Source: Candidatus Sumerlaea chitinivorans (GTDB lineage: Bacteria; Sumerlaeota; Sumerlaeia; Sumerlaeales; Sumerlaeaceae). From it: DNA of 64,000 bases. The stretch spans positions 1,240,001 to 1,304,000 of the forward strand of contig CP030759.1 of NCBI GenBank assembly GCA_003290465.1. The letters run 5' to 3'. Made by a program: the position numbers and the translations under genes. Positions 18,461-28,538 of this stretch are shown piece after piece. A model generated the notes under the pieces. The model saw only the letters and a list, made by a program, of their open reading frames with translations. It had not been told where the DNA came from and made no database searches. Each line of letters opens with the position of its first letter. Positions within the stretch are counted from its first letter, which is position 1.

Positions 18461-19591
18461 ATGGGTGCAATTAATTTCAGCAGGAAGTGGTCAAACCTTT
18501 TCGGGCTTGTGTTTGTGGGCGCTGCAATTGTTTGGAGCGTTGTGGCCATCCCGTGCTGGAGCACATCGTCACAAGCACCATTCAGTGCGCGAGGTCAGGG
18601 GAACGCAGCCAATACGTCTCGTTCTGGCAAGGGCACACATCCTGCTCTTCCTTCCGTTCGACTCGGTGATATTGCCCCGCTGGATTTGAGCAAACTGCCT
18701 CAGTTACCCACAGGGGAACGCTATGTAGCAGTGGTGAATGGCACGACAATTACGGAGCGACGTTTCGCTGCAGAGCTTGCCCTTGCGATCGAACAGCAAC
18801 AGTTCTCACAGATTCCTTCTCCCACGACGTCCGATGAAGCCGCGGGATTGCGAGCCGCCCTCGCCCAACCGGTCCTCGATCAACTCATCGCCAATGTTTT
18901 GATCAAGCAGCTTGCAGAGCGCCGACGAGTTTCTGTCGCCGATGCAGAAGTAGAGCGTGCTGTCAACCAAACGAACGAGAAGCTCCCTCCGGGACGGAAG
19001 TTGCAGGACCTCGCGGTCTCCTATGGCCTCACTTTTGACGAGATCAAAGATACGTTTCGAGCGCTGCTTCTTGCCGCGAAAATTGAAGACACTTTTGGGC
19101 GTGATGAGCGAGATCCCACTCCAGAGGAGCTCCGGAACTTCCTCAAGAGCCATCCTGAAGCAAACACACCAAACGAAGAAATTCGGGTGAGTGCGATTTT
19201 GCTCAAGTTGCCGAATCAAGCCACAACCGAGACTCGTGAGCGGACCCGCAGGCTTGCGGAGAGAATTGTCCAAGAGCTGCGTGGCGGAGCCGATTTCTGT
19301 GAGCTTGCGATGAACTACTCACAGGATCGGGCTTCTGCTCCAAAGTGTGGTGATCTTGGTTACGTTTCACGCGGCAAGATGGATCCAGAATTCGACAAGG
19401 TCGCGTTCTCATTACCAATCGGAAAAATCAGCGACGTGGTGGCCACCCCTCGCGGGTTTTACATCATCTTGGTGCGCGAGAAACATCCTACGAGCGCTCG
19501 TCAGGCTTATCGTCAGTTCAAAAAACGTGAAGCCTACCTGCGGTGGTTCGAAGAAGAAAAACGCAAGGCAAAGATCGAAAAATTCTTGTAG
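18461..19591 (+). CDS. SurA/PpiC-like peptidyl-prolyl cis-trans isomerase
   Basis: An exported folding catalyst, 376 residues from the ATG at 18461. An N-terminal hydrophobic segment (about 12-32, NLFGLVFVGAAIVWSVVAIP) is a signal or anchor. Next comes a SurA-N-like helical chaperone region (about 90-230, with QPVLDQLIANVLIKQLAERR) and one parvulin domain (about 235-345) with ADFCELAMNYSQDRAS, GDLGYVSRGKMDPEFD and GFYIILVREK. SurA has two parvulin domains, PpiC/PrsA one, so this is closer in layout to PrsA or single-domain SurA proteins. Its clients are likely envelope proteins, perhaps including the secretin made in this window (inference). An alternative TTG start at 18425 adds 12 residues. 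Confidence 0.88.
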   Translation: MGAINFSRKWSNLFGLVFVGAAIVWSVVAIPCWSTSSQAPFSARGQGNAANTSRSGKGTHPALPSVRLGDIAPLDLSKLPQLPTGERYVAVVNGTTITERRFAAELALAIEQQQFSQIPSPTTSDEAAGLRAALAQPVLDQLIANVLIKQLAERRRVSVADAEVERAVNQTNEKLPPGRKLQDLAVSYGLTFDEIKDTFRALLLAAKIEDTFGRDERDPTPEELRNFLKSHPEANTPNEEIRVSAILLKLPNQATTETRERTRRLAERIVQELRGGADFCELAMNYSQDRASAPKCGDLGYVSRGKMDPEFDKVAFSLPIGKISDVVATPRGFYIILVREKHPTSARQAYRQFKKREAYLRWFEEEKRKAKIEKFL

Positions 19592-19704
19592 CATAGCATC
19601 CTTGCGCCACAGTGGCCCAACTTCAGTTCTCAGTTGAATTCGGCTTTTGCCGGCGGCAGTTGGCTGAGTAAGACTTGCGGGAATCAAGAAAGGGTAAGGG
19701 AAAA

Positions 19705-21009
19705 ATGGTAAAGGGAAATGTGTCGGTCCAGAGCGTGAACGAGCTTTTGCCGGAGATCAAGGTCACCCCTCCCGGTCCGAAAGCGAAAGCAGTGATCGAG
19801 AGAGACCACGCGATCATGTCCCCCTCCTACACTCGTGACTACGGCTTTGTGATGGAGCGCGGTGAAGGTTGCGTGGTTTGGGACGTCGACGGAAATCGGT
19901 ACCTTGATCTTGCTGCCGGGATCGCTGTCTGTTCGACCGGCCATTCCCATCCTAAGGTCGTAGCCGCTATTCAGGAACAAGCCTCGAAATTCCTGCATAT
20001 GAGCGGAACGGACTTCTACTATGAGGTTCAAATCCGCCTTGCGGAACGGCTCGCCAAATACGCCCCAATCTCGGGCCCCAAGCGAGTTTTTTTCACAAAT
20101 TCCGGCGCTGAATCCATCGAGTGTGCTATTAAGCTCGCGCGCCACCACACGCGAGGCCATCAGATGTTGGCCTTTTACGGATCATTCCACGGACGCACGA
20201 TGGGGGCGCTCTCACTAACCTCGAGCAAGAATATCCAGCGCAGAAACTTCGGCCCATTCCTGAGCGGGGTGGTGCACGTAGACTACCAGCAGCCCGTTGA
20301 GCTCATCGAGCGCAATGTGATCAAGCGCGTAATTGATGAGGGAAATTTTGCTGCGGTCTTTGTGGAGCCAATTCAGGGTGAAGGTGGCTATATTGTGCCG
20401 AGCAAGCAATGGCTACTGGAATTGCGCGAGCTTTGCACTCGCTACGGGATTGTATTGGTCGCCGACGAAGTGCAGTGCGGCATGGGGCGCACCGGCAAGA
20501 TGTTCGCTTGCGAGCACTTTGGCCTCGAGCCAGACATCATTTGCACTGCGAAGGGTATCGCCTCCGGTTTACCGCTCGGCGCCGTCATCGCTCGCGCAGA
20601 CATTATGAACTGGCAACCCGGTCAACACGCCTCCACCTTTGGCGGAAATCCTGTTGCTTGTGCAGCGGCGAACGCCACGTTGGATCTTCTCGAAGAATCT
20701 CTCATGGAAAATGCGAGCGTCGTCGGTGCGTATCTCGTCGAGCAGCTCCACGCACTCTGCCAGCGAGTGAAAATTCTTGCGAACCCCCGAGGCCTTGGTC
20801 TGATGGTGGGGATCGATGCCGTGGACAAGGAGGGGAAACCCTCCCCCGATCTGCGCAATAAAATTGTGACCAGCCTCTTCTACGAAGGAGTTCTCATCTT
20901 GGGCTGCGGTGCCCATAGCATCCGTTTCTGCCCGCCACTTGTTCTCCAAAAAGAACAAGTGGATTACGCGATCGCAGCATTAGAGCGCGTATGCGCGAAA
21001 CTCCAATAA
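19705..21009 (+). CDS. Class-III aminotransferase, 4-aminobutyrate/ornithine type
   Basis: A 434-residue PLP aminotransferase distinct from the argD-like enzyme at 15233. It shows YLDLAAGIAVCSTGHSHP, the cofactor loop NSGAESIECAIKLAR, YGSFHGRTMGALSLT, EPIQGEGGYIVP, the Asp in LVADEVQCGMGRTGKMF and the lysine in ICTAKGIASGLPLGAVIA. The overall pattern, with the IASGLPLGA segment, is like GabT (GABA to succinate semialdehyde) and archaeal omega-aminotransferases; the actual amino donor is uncertain. The ATG at 19705 follows a purine-rich GGGTAAGGG; an upstream in-frame TTG at 19675 is less likely. No succinate-semialdehyde dehydrogenase is adjacent. Confidence 0.88.
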   Translation: MVKGNVSVQSVNELLPEIKVTPPGPKAKAVIERDHAIMSPSYTRDYGFVMERGEGCVVWDVDGNRYLDLAAGIAVCSTGHSHPKVVAAIQEQASKFLHMSGTDFYYEVQIRLAERLAKYAPISGPKRVFFTNSGAESIECAIKLARHHTRGHQMLAFYGSFHGRTMGALSLTSSKNIQRRNFGPFLSGVVHVDYQQPVELIERNVIKRVIDEGNFAAVFVEPIQGEGGYIVPSKQWLLELRELCTRYGIVLVADEVQCGMGRTGKMFACEHFGLEPDIICTAKGIASGLPLGAVIARADIMNWQPGQHASTFGGNPVACAAANATLDLLEESLMENASVVGAYLVEQLHALCQRVKILANPRGLGLMVGIDAVDKEGKPSPDLRNKIVTSLFYEGVLILGCGAHSIRFCPPLVLQKEQVDYAIAALERVCAKLQ

Positions 21010-21210
21010 AGCTCGGGGCTGAACCAACGCGCTGAGTTGAATGGCTGGAAAACGGCCTCCCAGTGATTCGCTGGTTGGCATTACTGACCAAAGCGGAAAG
21101 CTTGCGGGTGTAGAAAAATGTGATAAGATTTGCACAAACGGCTGTAACTTATAGCGACGCCAGTGCAGCTTATCCCCCGCACAAGCATCCGAGAGTGAGC
21201 TTTTAGTATT

Positions 21211-21810
21211 GTGATCTTGGGGTTAACTGGTACTATTGGAAGCGGGAAAAGCACTGTTGCTCGCATGTTTCAGGAACTTGCGGGGGCGATCGTCATCGAC
21301 GCAGATTCCATCGCCCACGAAGTTCAAGAGCCCGGTGGCGCCGCCTACGAGGCCATCCTCAACGCGTTCGGAAAGGAAGTTTTGCTGCCGGACGGCAGAA
21401 TTTCGCGAGCAAAACTCGGCGAACTTGTTTTTCGGGATCCGAAGAAACGGACTGTACTAAACGAAATTATTCATCCCCGCGTTCGTGAGCGCGAATTAGA
21501 GTTACTTGAGAAATATCGTGAGCACCCATTGGTGATCTTGATGGTTCCATTGCTGTTTGAGAACCAAATGGAATCACTGGTGGACAAGGTTGTGGTTGTC
21601 GCCACGGATGACGCGATTCGGCGCGAGAGACTTAAGGCGCGGTCGGGGTGGGATGATGAAGAGATTTCCCGAAGGTTGGCTGCTCAACTTTCGGACGATG
21701 AGAAGGTTCGACGAGCTGACTACGTGATCTGGAACAGCGGTTCAATGCAAGAAACCCAGTCACAAGTCGAAGCGCTACTCAAAGAGCTTGGCTTTCTGCA
21801 GACGACTTAA
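21211..21810 (+). CDS. coaE: Dephospho-CoA kinase
   Basis: Last step of coenzyme A synthesis: phosphorylates the 3'-hydroxyl of dephospho-CoA. The 199-residue P-loop kinase begins with ILGLTGTIGSGKSTVARMF (Walker A GTIGSGKS), and has the substrate segment IDADSIAHE, the IIHPRVRE motif, VPLLFEN and the lid region RERLKARSGWDDEE. The start is GTG at 21211; no ATG precedes the P-loop. A GAGAGTGAG lies 11 or more bases upstream. It follows the GabT-like gene by 200 bases and precedes rho. The window also carries coaX. Confidence 0.96.
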   Translation: MILGLTGTIGSGKSTVARMFQELAGAIVIDADSIAHEVQEPGGAAYEAILNAFGKEVLLPDGRISRAKLGELVFRDPKKRTVLNEIIHPRVRERELELLEKYREHPLVILMVPLLFENQMESLVDKVVVVATDDAIRRERLKARSGWDDEEISRRLAAQLSDDEKVRRADYVIWNSGSMQETQSQVEALLKELGFLQTT

Positions 21811-21840
21811 CGGATCACCCAAGATTCGTTCGCGTTAGCC

Positions 21841-21880
21841 TGCAGTGCCTGTTTTTCACCCCTAAAGCCTGTGCACTGCA
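21841..21880 (+). promoter_or_regulatory. Long-looped inverted repeat in the rho leader
   Basis: TGCAGTGC (21841-21848) and GCACTGCA (21873-21880) are perfect 8-base complements separated by 24 bases that contain two copies of GCCTGT and a T5 run. The element lies about 70 bases before the rho start. rho is autogenously controlled through its leader in other bacteria, so an attenuation role is possible but unproven. Confidence 0.4.
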
Positions 21881-21951
21881 AGTGGGTGTCGGAGGTACGC
21901 CCCTTGCCCACAGGCCAAAACAGAGAATCGAAGCAAAGGAGAATGTCACCT

Positions 21952-23217
<1,266 letters not shown>

Positions 23218-23548
23218 GGGGATTCCACTTCTGAGGATGCCAGCAGGCCACGCTATGGGGTCGCAGCTATTCTCTCACTTCTATGCGCGGGGCTGTGCGG
23301 CAGCGGATACTGAGCGTCCTTGTTACGTCGTGTTCTAACAAACAAGCGCTGCAACTCTCCTCGAAAAGTCTGCCCGGAGTTAGCAGCGCAGAAGCTCCCC
23401 ATAGGGAAGGTCGCGCGAGGATGCGGTTCGAGACGACGATGGTTGCCGCGGAAACACGTTCGCGCGAATCCCTTAAGCGTGATCGCCCCCTCGGCGAAAG
23501 TTAAGGTACTCACTTATGCTCGCGAACATTTCGGCCTCGGCAGCTGAC
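23218..23548. other. Intergenic region after rho
   Basis: A 331-base gap between the convergent stops of rho and the PAP2 gene. Short open frames here have no recognisable composition or ribosome site. I see no clear hairpin with a U-tract and no RNA gene. Confidence 0.5.
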
Positions 23549-24385
23549 TCATGGATTGCGAAACGATACCATGGTTTCTGTAATCACATTGTCCGCTTGG
23601 CGCGTATCGACGTGACTCTCCGCCGGTGACCTCGAACCAGTCAAAAAGCGTCCGACTCTTCCCGGCCAACGCCATGAAAAAGCCCACAACGAGACGGTCC
23701 AGCCGATTGCTCCACCCATCAGGATGTCCTCGAGATAATGGTGGCTGGACTTCACGCGCGCAAGGGCTGCGAGCACAGCAAGACCAAGCCAAATCCACCG
23801 CGCCTCCGGATACATCGCGCACAAAAAGGCGGCAAGGGCAAACGCCGCACAGGCATGACCCGACGGAAAAGAAGCATCCCAATCTGCAAACCACAGACGA
23901 TTGCGATGGAGGCCAAGCCACAGATCCCGGTGTTCTATCGGAATGTACTTGTCGGGATGCCTTTGGGCACGCTCGAGCATGACCTTTTCGCGATGAGCAT
24001 CCAAGTTGATTGACCATTCGGGACGGCGGCGTCCCGCAGTTTCCTTGATAACACTATTCAGACCTCCCGCCGCAAGAGCGCCAACCACGAGGTATGGAAG
24101 GAAATGTCGGCGACGCCGATCTAACATCCAGACCGTCAGGAGAACAACCACGGGGGCGAAGGGATTGGCATATTGCAGGGCTAAAGCGAACAAATGCTGA
24201 AGGGGAGCATTTTCAAGAGCAGGTTGCAAAACACGAAAAATCGCTACGCCATACGGGATGAGCGCAAGCGATAAAAGGGCTGCAGCTCCGGGAACAAGCA
24301 CGGAACGCCAGGACCATGGAAGCAGCACCCAATCCGTACACTTATCAGGTGTAGAACCCACCGATCCTTCAGCAGCACTATCCAT
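23549..24385 (-). CDS. PAP2-family membrane phosphatase
   Basis: A 278-residue integral membrane phosphatase of the PAP2/phosphatidic-acid phosphatase type. All three catalytic motifs are visible: KETAGRRRP (motif 1), PSGH within WDASFPSGHACAAF (motif 2) and ARVKSSHHYLEDILMGG (motif 3, with the catalytic His and Asp). About six hydrophobic segments surround them and place the active site on the outer face. Likely substrates are undecaprenyl pyrophosphate, phosphatidate or lipid A phosphates; the sequence does not decide. A 44-residue insert between motifs 1 and 2 (with HPDKYIPIEHRDLWLGLHRN) is longer than usual. Confidence 0.9.
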   Translation of the reverse strand: MDSAAEGSVGSTPDKCTDWVLLPWSWRSVLVPGAAALLSLALIPYGVAIFRVLQPALENAPLQHLFALALQYANPFAPVVVLLTVWMLDRRRRHFLPYLVVGALAAGGLNSVIKETAGRRRPEWSINLDAHREKVMLERAQRHPDKYIPIEHRDLWLGLHRNRLWFADWDASFPSGHACAAFALAAFLCAMYPEARWIWLGLAVLAALARVKSSHHYLEDILMGGAIGWTVSLWAFSWRWPGRVGRFLTGSRSPAESHVDTRQADNVITETMVSFRNP

Positions 24386-24444
24386 ACTTTCTATGATTTC
24401 CGCGTGCGTCAGGAGAAATGGACACTCAGAACTTCTGCCGAAGC

Positions 24445-24936
24445 TTATGTGCGCGGGTCGGGGTTATTCAGAATCTTTGCCGCTTGTTCAGCCCGGAATG
24501 CTTCGAGTTTGGTGCGGTAGCTCGGTTCGCTTTGCGCGAGAATGGCTATTGCGAATAGCGCGGCATTGACGGCTCCCGCTTTCCCAATTGCAAACGTCGC
24601 CACGGGCACGCCTGCGGGCATCTGGACCATGGAAAGCAGAGAGTCGAGGCCCTGCAGGGCATCGGATTTCATCGGCACAGCAAGAACGGGTAAGGTAGTC
24701 TTTGCGGCCAGAACACCGGCTAAGTGCGCTGCCCCCCCCGCTGCTGCAATCAGCACCGAGAGGCCTCGCGCGGCAGCGGTCGCGGCATACTCAAAAGCTG
24801 CATCCGGAGTGCGATGGGCGGAACAAACACGCACTTCACAACTAACTCCAAACCGCTCCAACGTTTCCACACAATGACGCATGGTCTCCCAGTCGGATTT
24901 CGATCCCATGAGCACACCGACCTGTGGTTGGGACAT
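24445..24936 (-). CDS. purE: N5-carboxyaminoimidazole ribonucleotide mutase (PurE)
   Basis: Purine synthesis enzyme that rearranges N5-CAIR to CAIR (class I) or carboxylates AIR (class II). The 163-residue protein has VGVLMGSKSDWETM, CSAHRTPDAAFEYA, the glycine-rich AAAGGAAHLAGVLAAKT and PMKSDALQGLDSLLSMVQMPAGVP. I start it at the ATG at 24936, which has AAGGAG with 8-base spacing on the minus strand, rather than at an upstream in-frame start at 25062. purK is not adjacent, so the class cannot be inferred from context. It lies downstream of the MOT1-type transporter gene on the same strand. Confidence 0.95.
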   Translation of the reverse strand: MSQPQVGVLMGSKSDWETMRHCVETLERFGVSCEVRVCSAHRTPDAAFEYAATAAARGLSVLIAAAGGAAHLAGVLAAKTTLPVLAVPMKSDALQGLDSLLSMVQMPAGVPVATFAIGKAGAVNAALFAIAILAQSEPSYRTKLEAFRAEQAAKILNNPDPRT

Positions 24937-25055
24937 TGCACGATCTCCTTCAAAATCCTCGATGGTTTCGAACGCGCGTTTTCCTGGTTCAAAGGCCGAT
25001 GGACTCGCAAGGAGAACCAGACGTCGTCGTGTGTGACAAATTTGTGTCGGGACGC

Positions 25056-26198
25056 CTACCACTCCCTCCTCGGCAATAAGCGAAACAAGTGGTGTAACGC
25101 TATACCAATCAAAATGGCCCAGACATACCCATAGGGAACGAGGGCAGCAAGCAAGCCTCCACTCAAAGCGATAAAGAGTTCTTCACGGTTTGGAGCCACA
25201 TCCTTGATGAAACGCATCAAAGTTATGGCTTCAAAGACCAGAATGACACCAAGTATTGAGGTCGGGAACACTTGAACAAGGTCGGAAAACGCCTTCGAAA
25301 AAAACAAGCCAACCACAAGCCAAATGCTTCCATAAATTACGACACTCCCTCCGGTGCGCGCCCCAAAGAAACAATGGCCTGCCATACCACCGCACCCGTG
25401 GCACGTCGGAATGCCTCCAAGAAGAGGTTGAACAAAATTCATCAAGCTATAGGTCACGCCAAGTTTTCGAACGGTGATGCGGCGCTCTGGGAAGAGATCA
25501 TTTGCGACAGCCGTCGTGGCAAAGAGAGAATTGGACATGCTCAGGGGAAGTTGTGGTAAAGAAAGCAACAAGAAACCTGTCCAAAGGTCTTCCCACGAAA
25601 CAGTATGCAAGGTTGGAAGACGAAACTCGATCCCTTGAATTATGCTCGAGAACGGGACCTTGCCCTGAAACACAGTCCACACTAACCCCAAAGCCACCAC
25701 CACTAACGCGGCTGGTAACCGACGATTTCCTATCAGCAGAATCACGATCCCCGCCCCCACAAAAGCAAGAAGCCAGCCGAGGGGCCCTTCTCGTGGGATA
25801 TAATCTTTAAGTGCTAATGAGGCCAGCTGCAGCCCTAATCCGAATTGGACACCGCGGATGGCGGAACGGGGAATCAACCGACATAGCCAGTCGAGAATTC
25901 CACTCGCTGATAGTATAAGCATCACAATTGCAATCGCAAGTCCGCCCCCCCAGAGAACATTTGCCGGCAGCTTCTGCGCGAGCACAATCACAGCCATGGC
26001 TTTGAGTGGCTGCACCGGCATGGGGATCCCATAGACAAGCCCAGTCAAGAGCTGCGCCACGCCAAATCCCACGAGGGGTCCCACTGGATCCATCTTGGTT
26101 GATTGGATGATGCCGACGATGAGGGGTAGATCGGTACCAATATCTCCAAACGCCCCTGCAAGTTCGTTTCGGTTAAAAGAGATTCGTGGTTTCCACAT
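25056..26198 (-). CDS. MOT1-type sulfate/molybdate transporter
   Basis: A 380-residue polytopic inner-membrane protein related to the MOT1 branch of the SulP-like superfamily, which takes up molybdate or sulfate. Signature pieces are ELAGAFGDIGTDLPLIVGI near the N-terminus, PMPVQPLKAMAVIVLAQ, and TCHGCGGMAGHCFFGARTGG, equivalent to the family's CHGxGG-ARTGG loop. About ten hydrophobic helices are evident, and the STAS domain of true SulP proteins is absent. The start used is ATG 26198 (MWKPRISFNRNELAG) with a GGGAG just upstream; an in-frame start at 26261 would add 21 residues. The presence of an APS/PAPS reductase gene at 42350 is compatible with sulfate uptake, but molybdate is equally possible. 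Confidence 0.85.
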   Translation of the reverse strand: MWKPRISFNRNELAGAFGDIGTDLPLIVGIIQSTKMDPVGPLVGFGVAQLLTGLVYGIPMPVQPLKAMAVIVLAQKLPANVLWGGGLAIAIVMLILSASGILDWLCRLIPRSAIRGVQFGLGLQLASLALKDYIPREGPLGWLLAFVGAGIVILLIGNRRLPAALVVVALGLVWTVFQGKVPFSSIIQGIEFRLPTLHTVSWEDLWTGFLLLSLPQLPLSMSNSLFATTAVANDLFPERRITVRKLGVTYSLMNFVQPLLGGIPTCHGCGGMAGHCFFGARTGGSVVIYGSIWLVVGLFFSKAFSDLVQVFPTSILGVILVFEAITLMRFIKDVAPNREELFIALSGGLLAALVPYGYVWAILIGIALHHLFRLLPRREW

Positions 26199-26652
26199 GG
26201 CTCCCTTGCCAAAGCGCCGATGGAGCCTCAGCGTTTGCAAGAAGAATGTTCCCTCGGCCACGCAGCTCCAAACTCGACATTTCTTGACATTAGTTAATGG
26301 CGAGCGTGACTCTTGCGAAGGGGCTCACCCGGTTCTTCCGCGCCCCAACTGACGGACGCCACGTTGCGAGCACGAGTGAAGCAAACTCACTAATGTTACT
26401 CCTCGCGAAGATCCGGCTGTTACCTTGTATGCGAGGGTCGCCAAAGGACGCCCAACACCGCAGGGCAACTTTTCCTTACCACAAGAAACTAAGGACGCAA
26501 TCAATCTGAACCAATGTAGTTTTGTATAATTGATACAAAACAGTCGAGAATATGCTTGATTGCTCAGGATTCTTTATTTGATTGTGGAATAAATTGCGTG
26601 CGAAAAGGTACTGTGTCATCGGCTTAATCTTCTTTCAATAAAAGGAATCTGT
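26199..26652. other. Intergenic region upstream of ackA
   Basis: A 454-base gap between the divergent transporter and ackA genes. Apart from the 9-bp inverted repeat over a TATAAT box at 26519-26541 (listed separately) I see no coding or RNA gene. The half nearer ackA becomes clearly AT-rich from about 26510, as expected for a promoter region. Confidence 0.55.
26519..26541 (+). promoter_or_regulatory. Putative operator overlapping a -10 box upstream of ackA
   Basis: Arms GTTTTGTAT (26519-26527) and ATACAAAAC (26533-26541) are perfect complements separated by AATTG. The left arm and spacer include TATAAT (26525-26530), a consensus -10 hexamer; no good -35 is seen 17 bases upstream. A repressor bound here would block the polymerase, so this is probably a regulated promoter for ackA, about 110 bases before its start codon. 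The dyad TGTAT-N5-ATACA resembles sites of GntR- or TetR-type regulators, but the regulator is unknown. Confidence 0.55.
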
Positions 26653-27891
26653 ATGAAAGTTCTCGTTTTGAATGTTGGAAGTTCTTCGGTAAAATTTGAG
26701 CTCATTGAAACAAGCCTCGAAGCAATCCAAAATGGCACGGAACGCAAACTGGGCCGGGGGCTGGTCGACAAAATCGGCATGACGACCTCGACGGTGAAGT
26801 TTCAGGCGCCCGGTAAAGATCAATTTGTGGACACACCCAATGTGCCGGACCACCAGACAGCCATCAAGCATGTGCTGAGTCTGTTGTGCGATCCAAAGAC
26901 CGGTGCCATTGCGAATGTGAGTGAAATTGAAGCCGTCGGACACCGCGTAGTCCATGGCGGCGAGGACTTTGTACAGTCGACACTCATTGACGATGCGGCG
27001 CTCGAGAAAATCCGTGAGTGCTTTGAGCTCGCCCCCCTTCACAACCCCCACAATTATAAGGGCATTCGTTTGATGCAAGAAGCCCTTCCGAACATTCCGC
27101 ATGTGGCAGTGTTCGATACCAGCTTCCACCAAACGATGCCCAAATACGCATATATTTATGCGCTTCCTTACGAAGTCTATCAAAAGTATAAAGTGCGCCG
27201 ATACGGGTTCCATGGTACGTCGCATCGGTACATGACCTATGCGCTCGAGACGCGCTTCGCCAAAAAGCCCAGAAAAGAGTTCAAGGCCATCACTGTTCAC
27301 TTGGGCAATGGCTGCTCACTGGCTGCAGTTGACGGTGGTCGTTCCATTGACACCTCGATGGGCTTCACTCCCCTTGAGGGCCTGATCATGGGCACACGGT
27401 GCGGCGATGTGGATCCCGCCGTGATCCTATACCTCATGGCCAAGGAAGATCACTCGCTGCAGGAGATGAACACGATCCTTAACAAATTCAGCGGCCTGAA
27501 AGGAATCTCCGGCGTCTCAAACGATATGCGCGAGCTCGTGGCTGCGATGCGTGAAGGGAACGAGCGGGCCACTTTGGCGGTACGCGCATTCGCCTACCGC
27601 GTGCGCAAATATATTGGTGCGTACCATGCAGCATTGGGCGGAGCGGATTATATCGCATTTGCGGGCGGCATTGGCGAGAACAGTCCATTGGTGCGGGAAC
27701 TGATCCTCGACGGGATGGAGAAGCTGGGAATCATTCTCGACAAAGGCCGCAATAACTCGGTCGGCGGGACAGGGAGCCTAGGTGGTGAAATCACGGCAGA
27801 GGGCTCTCCGATTCGCGCCTTTGTGGTGCCGACGGACGAAGAACTTGTCATCGCTCGTGACACCGTCCGTTGCATCGCGGGCGTACTGTAA
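26653..27891 (+). CDS. ackA: Acetate kinase
   Basis: Reversible transfer between acetyl phosphate and ADP to give acetate and ATP; central to fermentation and acetate overflow. The 412-residue protein starts with VLVLNVGSSSVKFELIE, and has AVGHRVVHGGEDF, the catalytic-Asp strand VAVFDTSFHQTMP, RRYGFHGTSHRYM, LGNGCSLAAVDGGRSIDTSM, and the C-terminal FAGGIGENSPLVRE and PTDEELVIARDT. The ATG at 26653 has AAAAGGA 8 bases upstream. No phosphotransacetylase gene is adjacent. A hairpin terminator follows. Confidence 0.97.
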   Translation: MKVLVLNVGSSSVKFELIETSLEAIQNGTERKLGRGLVDKIGMTTSTVKFQAPGKDQFVDTPNVPDHQTAIKHVLSLLCDPKTGAIANVSEIEAVGHRVVHGGEDFVQSTLIDDAALEKIRECFELAPLHNPHNYKGIRLMQEALPNIPHVAVFDTSFHQTMPKYAYIYALPYEVYQKYKVRRYGFHGTSHRYMTYALETRFAKKPRKEFKAITVHLGNGCSLAAVDGGRSIDTSMGFTPLEGLIMGTRCGDVDPAVILYLMAKEDHSLQEMNTILNKFSGLKGISGVSNDMRELVAAMREGNERATLAVRAFAYRVRKYIGAYHAALGGADYIAFAGGIGENSPLVRELILDGMEKLGIILDKGRNNSVGGTGSLGGEITAEGSPIRAFVVPTDEELVIARDTVRCIAGVL

Positions 27892-27922
27892 TCGGCGCGT
27901 GATCTCGGCAAATTGGTGGATC

Positions 27923-27955
27923 GCCGCTTCCGAGTTGAATGCGGAAGCGGCTTTT
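27923..27955 (+). terminator. Intrinsic terminator after ackA
   Basis: Stem GCCGCTTCCG (27923-27932) and CGGAAGCGGC (27942-27951) form a perfect 10-bp GC-rich hairpin with a 9-base loop, followed at once by TTTT. It lies 31 bases past the ackA stop and separates it from the ACT-domain gene. Confidence 0.85.
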
Positions 27956-28017
27956 ACTTTGGCCTCTCACGCATTTTGCTTCACAAAGAAACTGTGGGCA
28001 GAGGATAAGTTTAGGCT

Positions 28018-28533
28018 ATGAAGCGATATATTCTGACTTTCACAGGAGCGGACCGGCCGGGGCTGATTGCCGCCATTGCGACAGTGCTGGCCGAAGAAGG
28101 GGTGGACATCGAAGACGTTTCCATGACCCGGCTATCGGGCAATTTTGCGCTGATCCTGTTAGCCCGTGTGGGTGAGGAAGGGCGATTGCGAGAGCGTATG
28201 GGTGCTACTGCAGCAGACCTCGGCCTGCATTGGGACCTCGAACCAGCCGTCGAGGAAATTGAGCACGAAAAACCCAACTTATTTGTCTCTGCAGTAGGTC
28301 CAAATCGGGTGGGGATTGTAGCTAAGCTCGCTACGACATTGGCGCGGCACAATGCGAACATCCTTGAGATGACTACCCGCTTGCTGGAACGCACAAGCGT
28401 ACCAGTTTATCTTGTCCGCATTGAGGCCTACGTTCCGGAGGCGATTGAAGCTCTGGAAATGGATCTTCAGGAGGCCGCACGTGAAATCGGGGTAGAGATT
28501 CGCGTGGAGCCCATTTCGATCGAGGAGTTATAG
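28018..28533 (+). CDS. GcvR-like protein with two ACT domains
   Basis: A 171-residue cytosolic protein made of two ACT domains (about 1-80 and 90-171). The first begins YILTFTGADRPGLIAAIATV and the second NLFVSAVGPNRVGIVAKLAT, both the standard ACT opening in which the DRPGL/NRVGI turn binds amino acids. The family includes GcvR, which in E. coli restrains GcvA control of the glycine-cleavage genes, and other small-molecule sensors. No DNA-binding domain is present and no gcv gene is nearby, so the partner is unknown. The stop lies 5 bases before the def start, so they are probably co-transcribed. Confidence 0.85.
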   Translation: MKRYILTFTGADRPGLIAAIATVLAEEGVDIEDVSMTRLSGNFALILLARVGEEGRLRERMGATAADLGLHWDLEPAVEEIEHEKPNLFVSAVGPNRVGIVAKLATTLARHNANILEMTTRLLERTSVPVYLVRIEAYVPEAIEALEMDLQEAAREIGVEIRVEPISIEEL

Positions 28534-28538
28534 GCGCA

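Noticed and set aside
23253-23513. Open frame of 86 codons on the minus strand after rho
   Set aside because: No ribosome site, no recognisable composition, and overlapped by equally long frames on the other strand.
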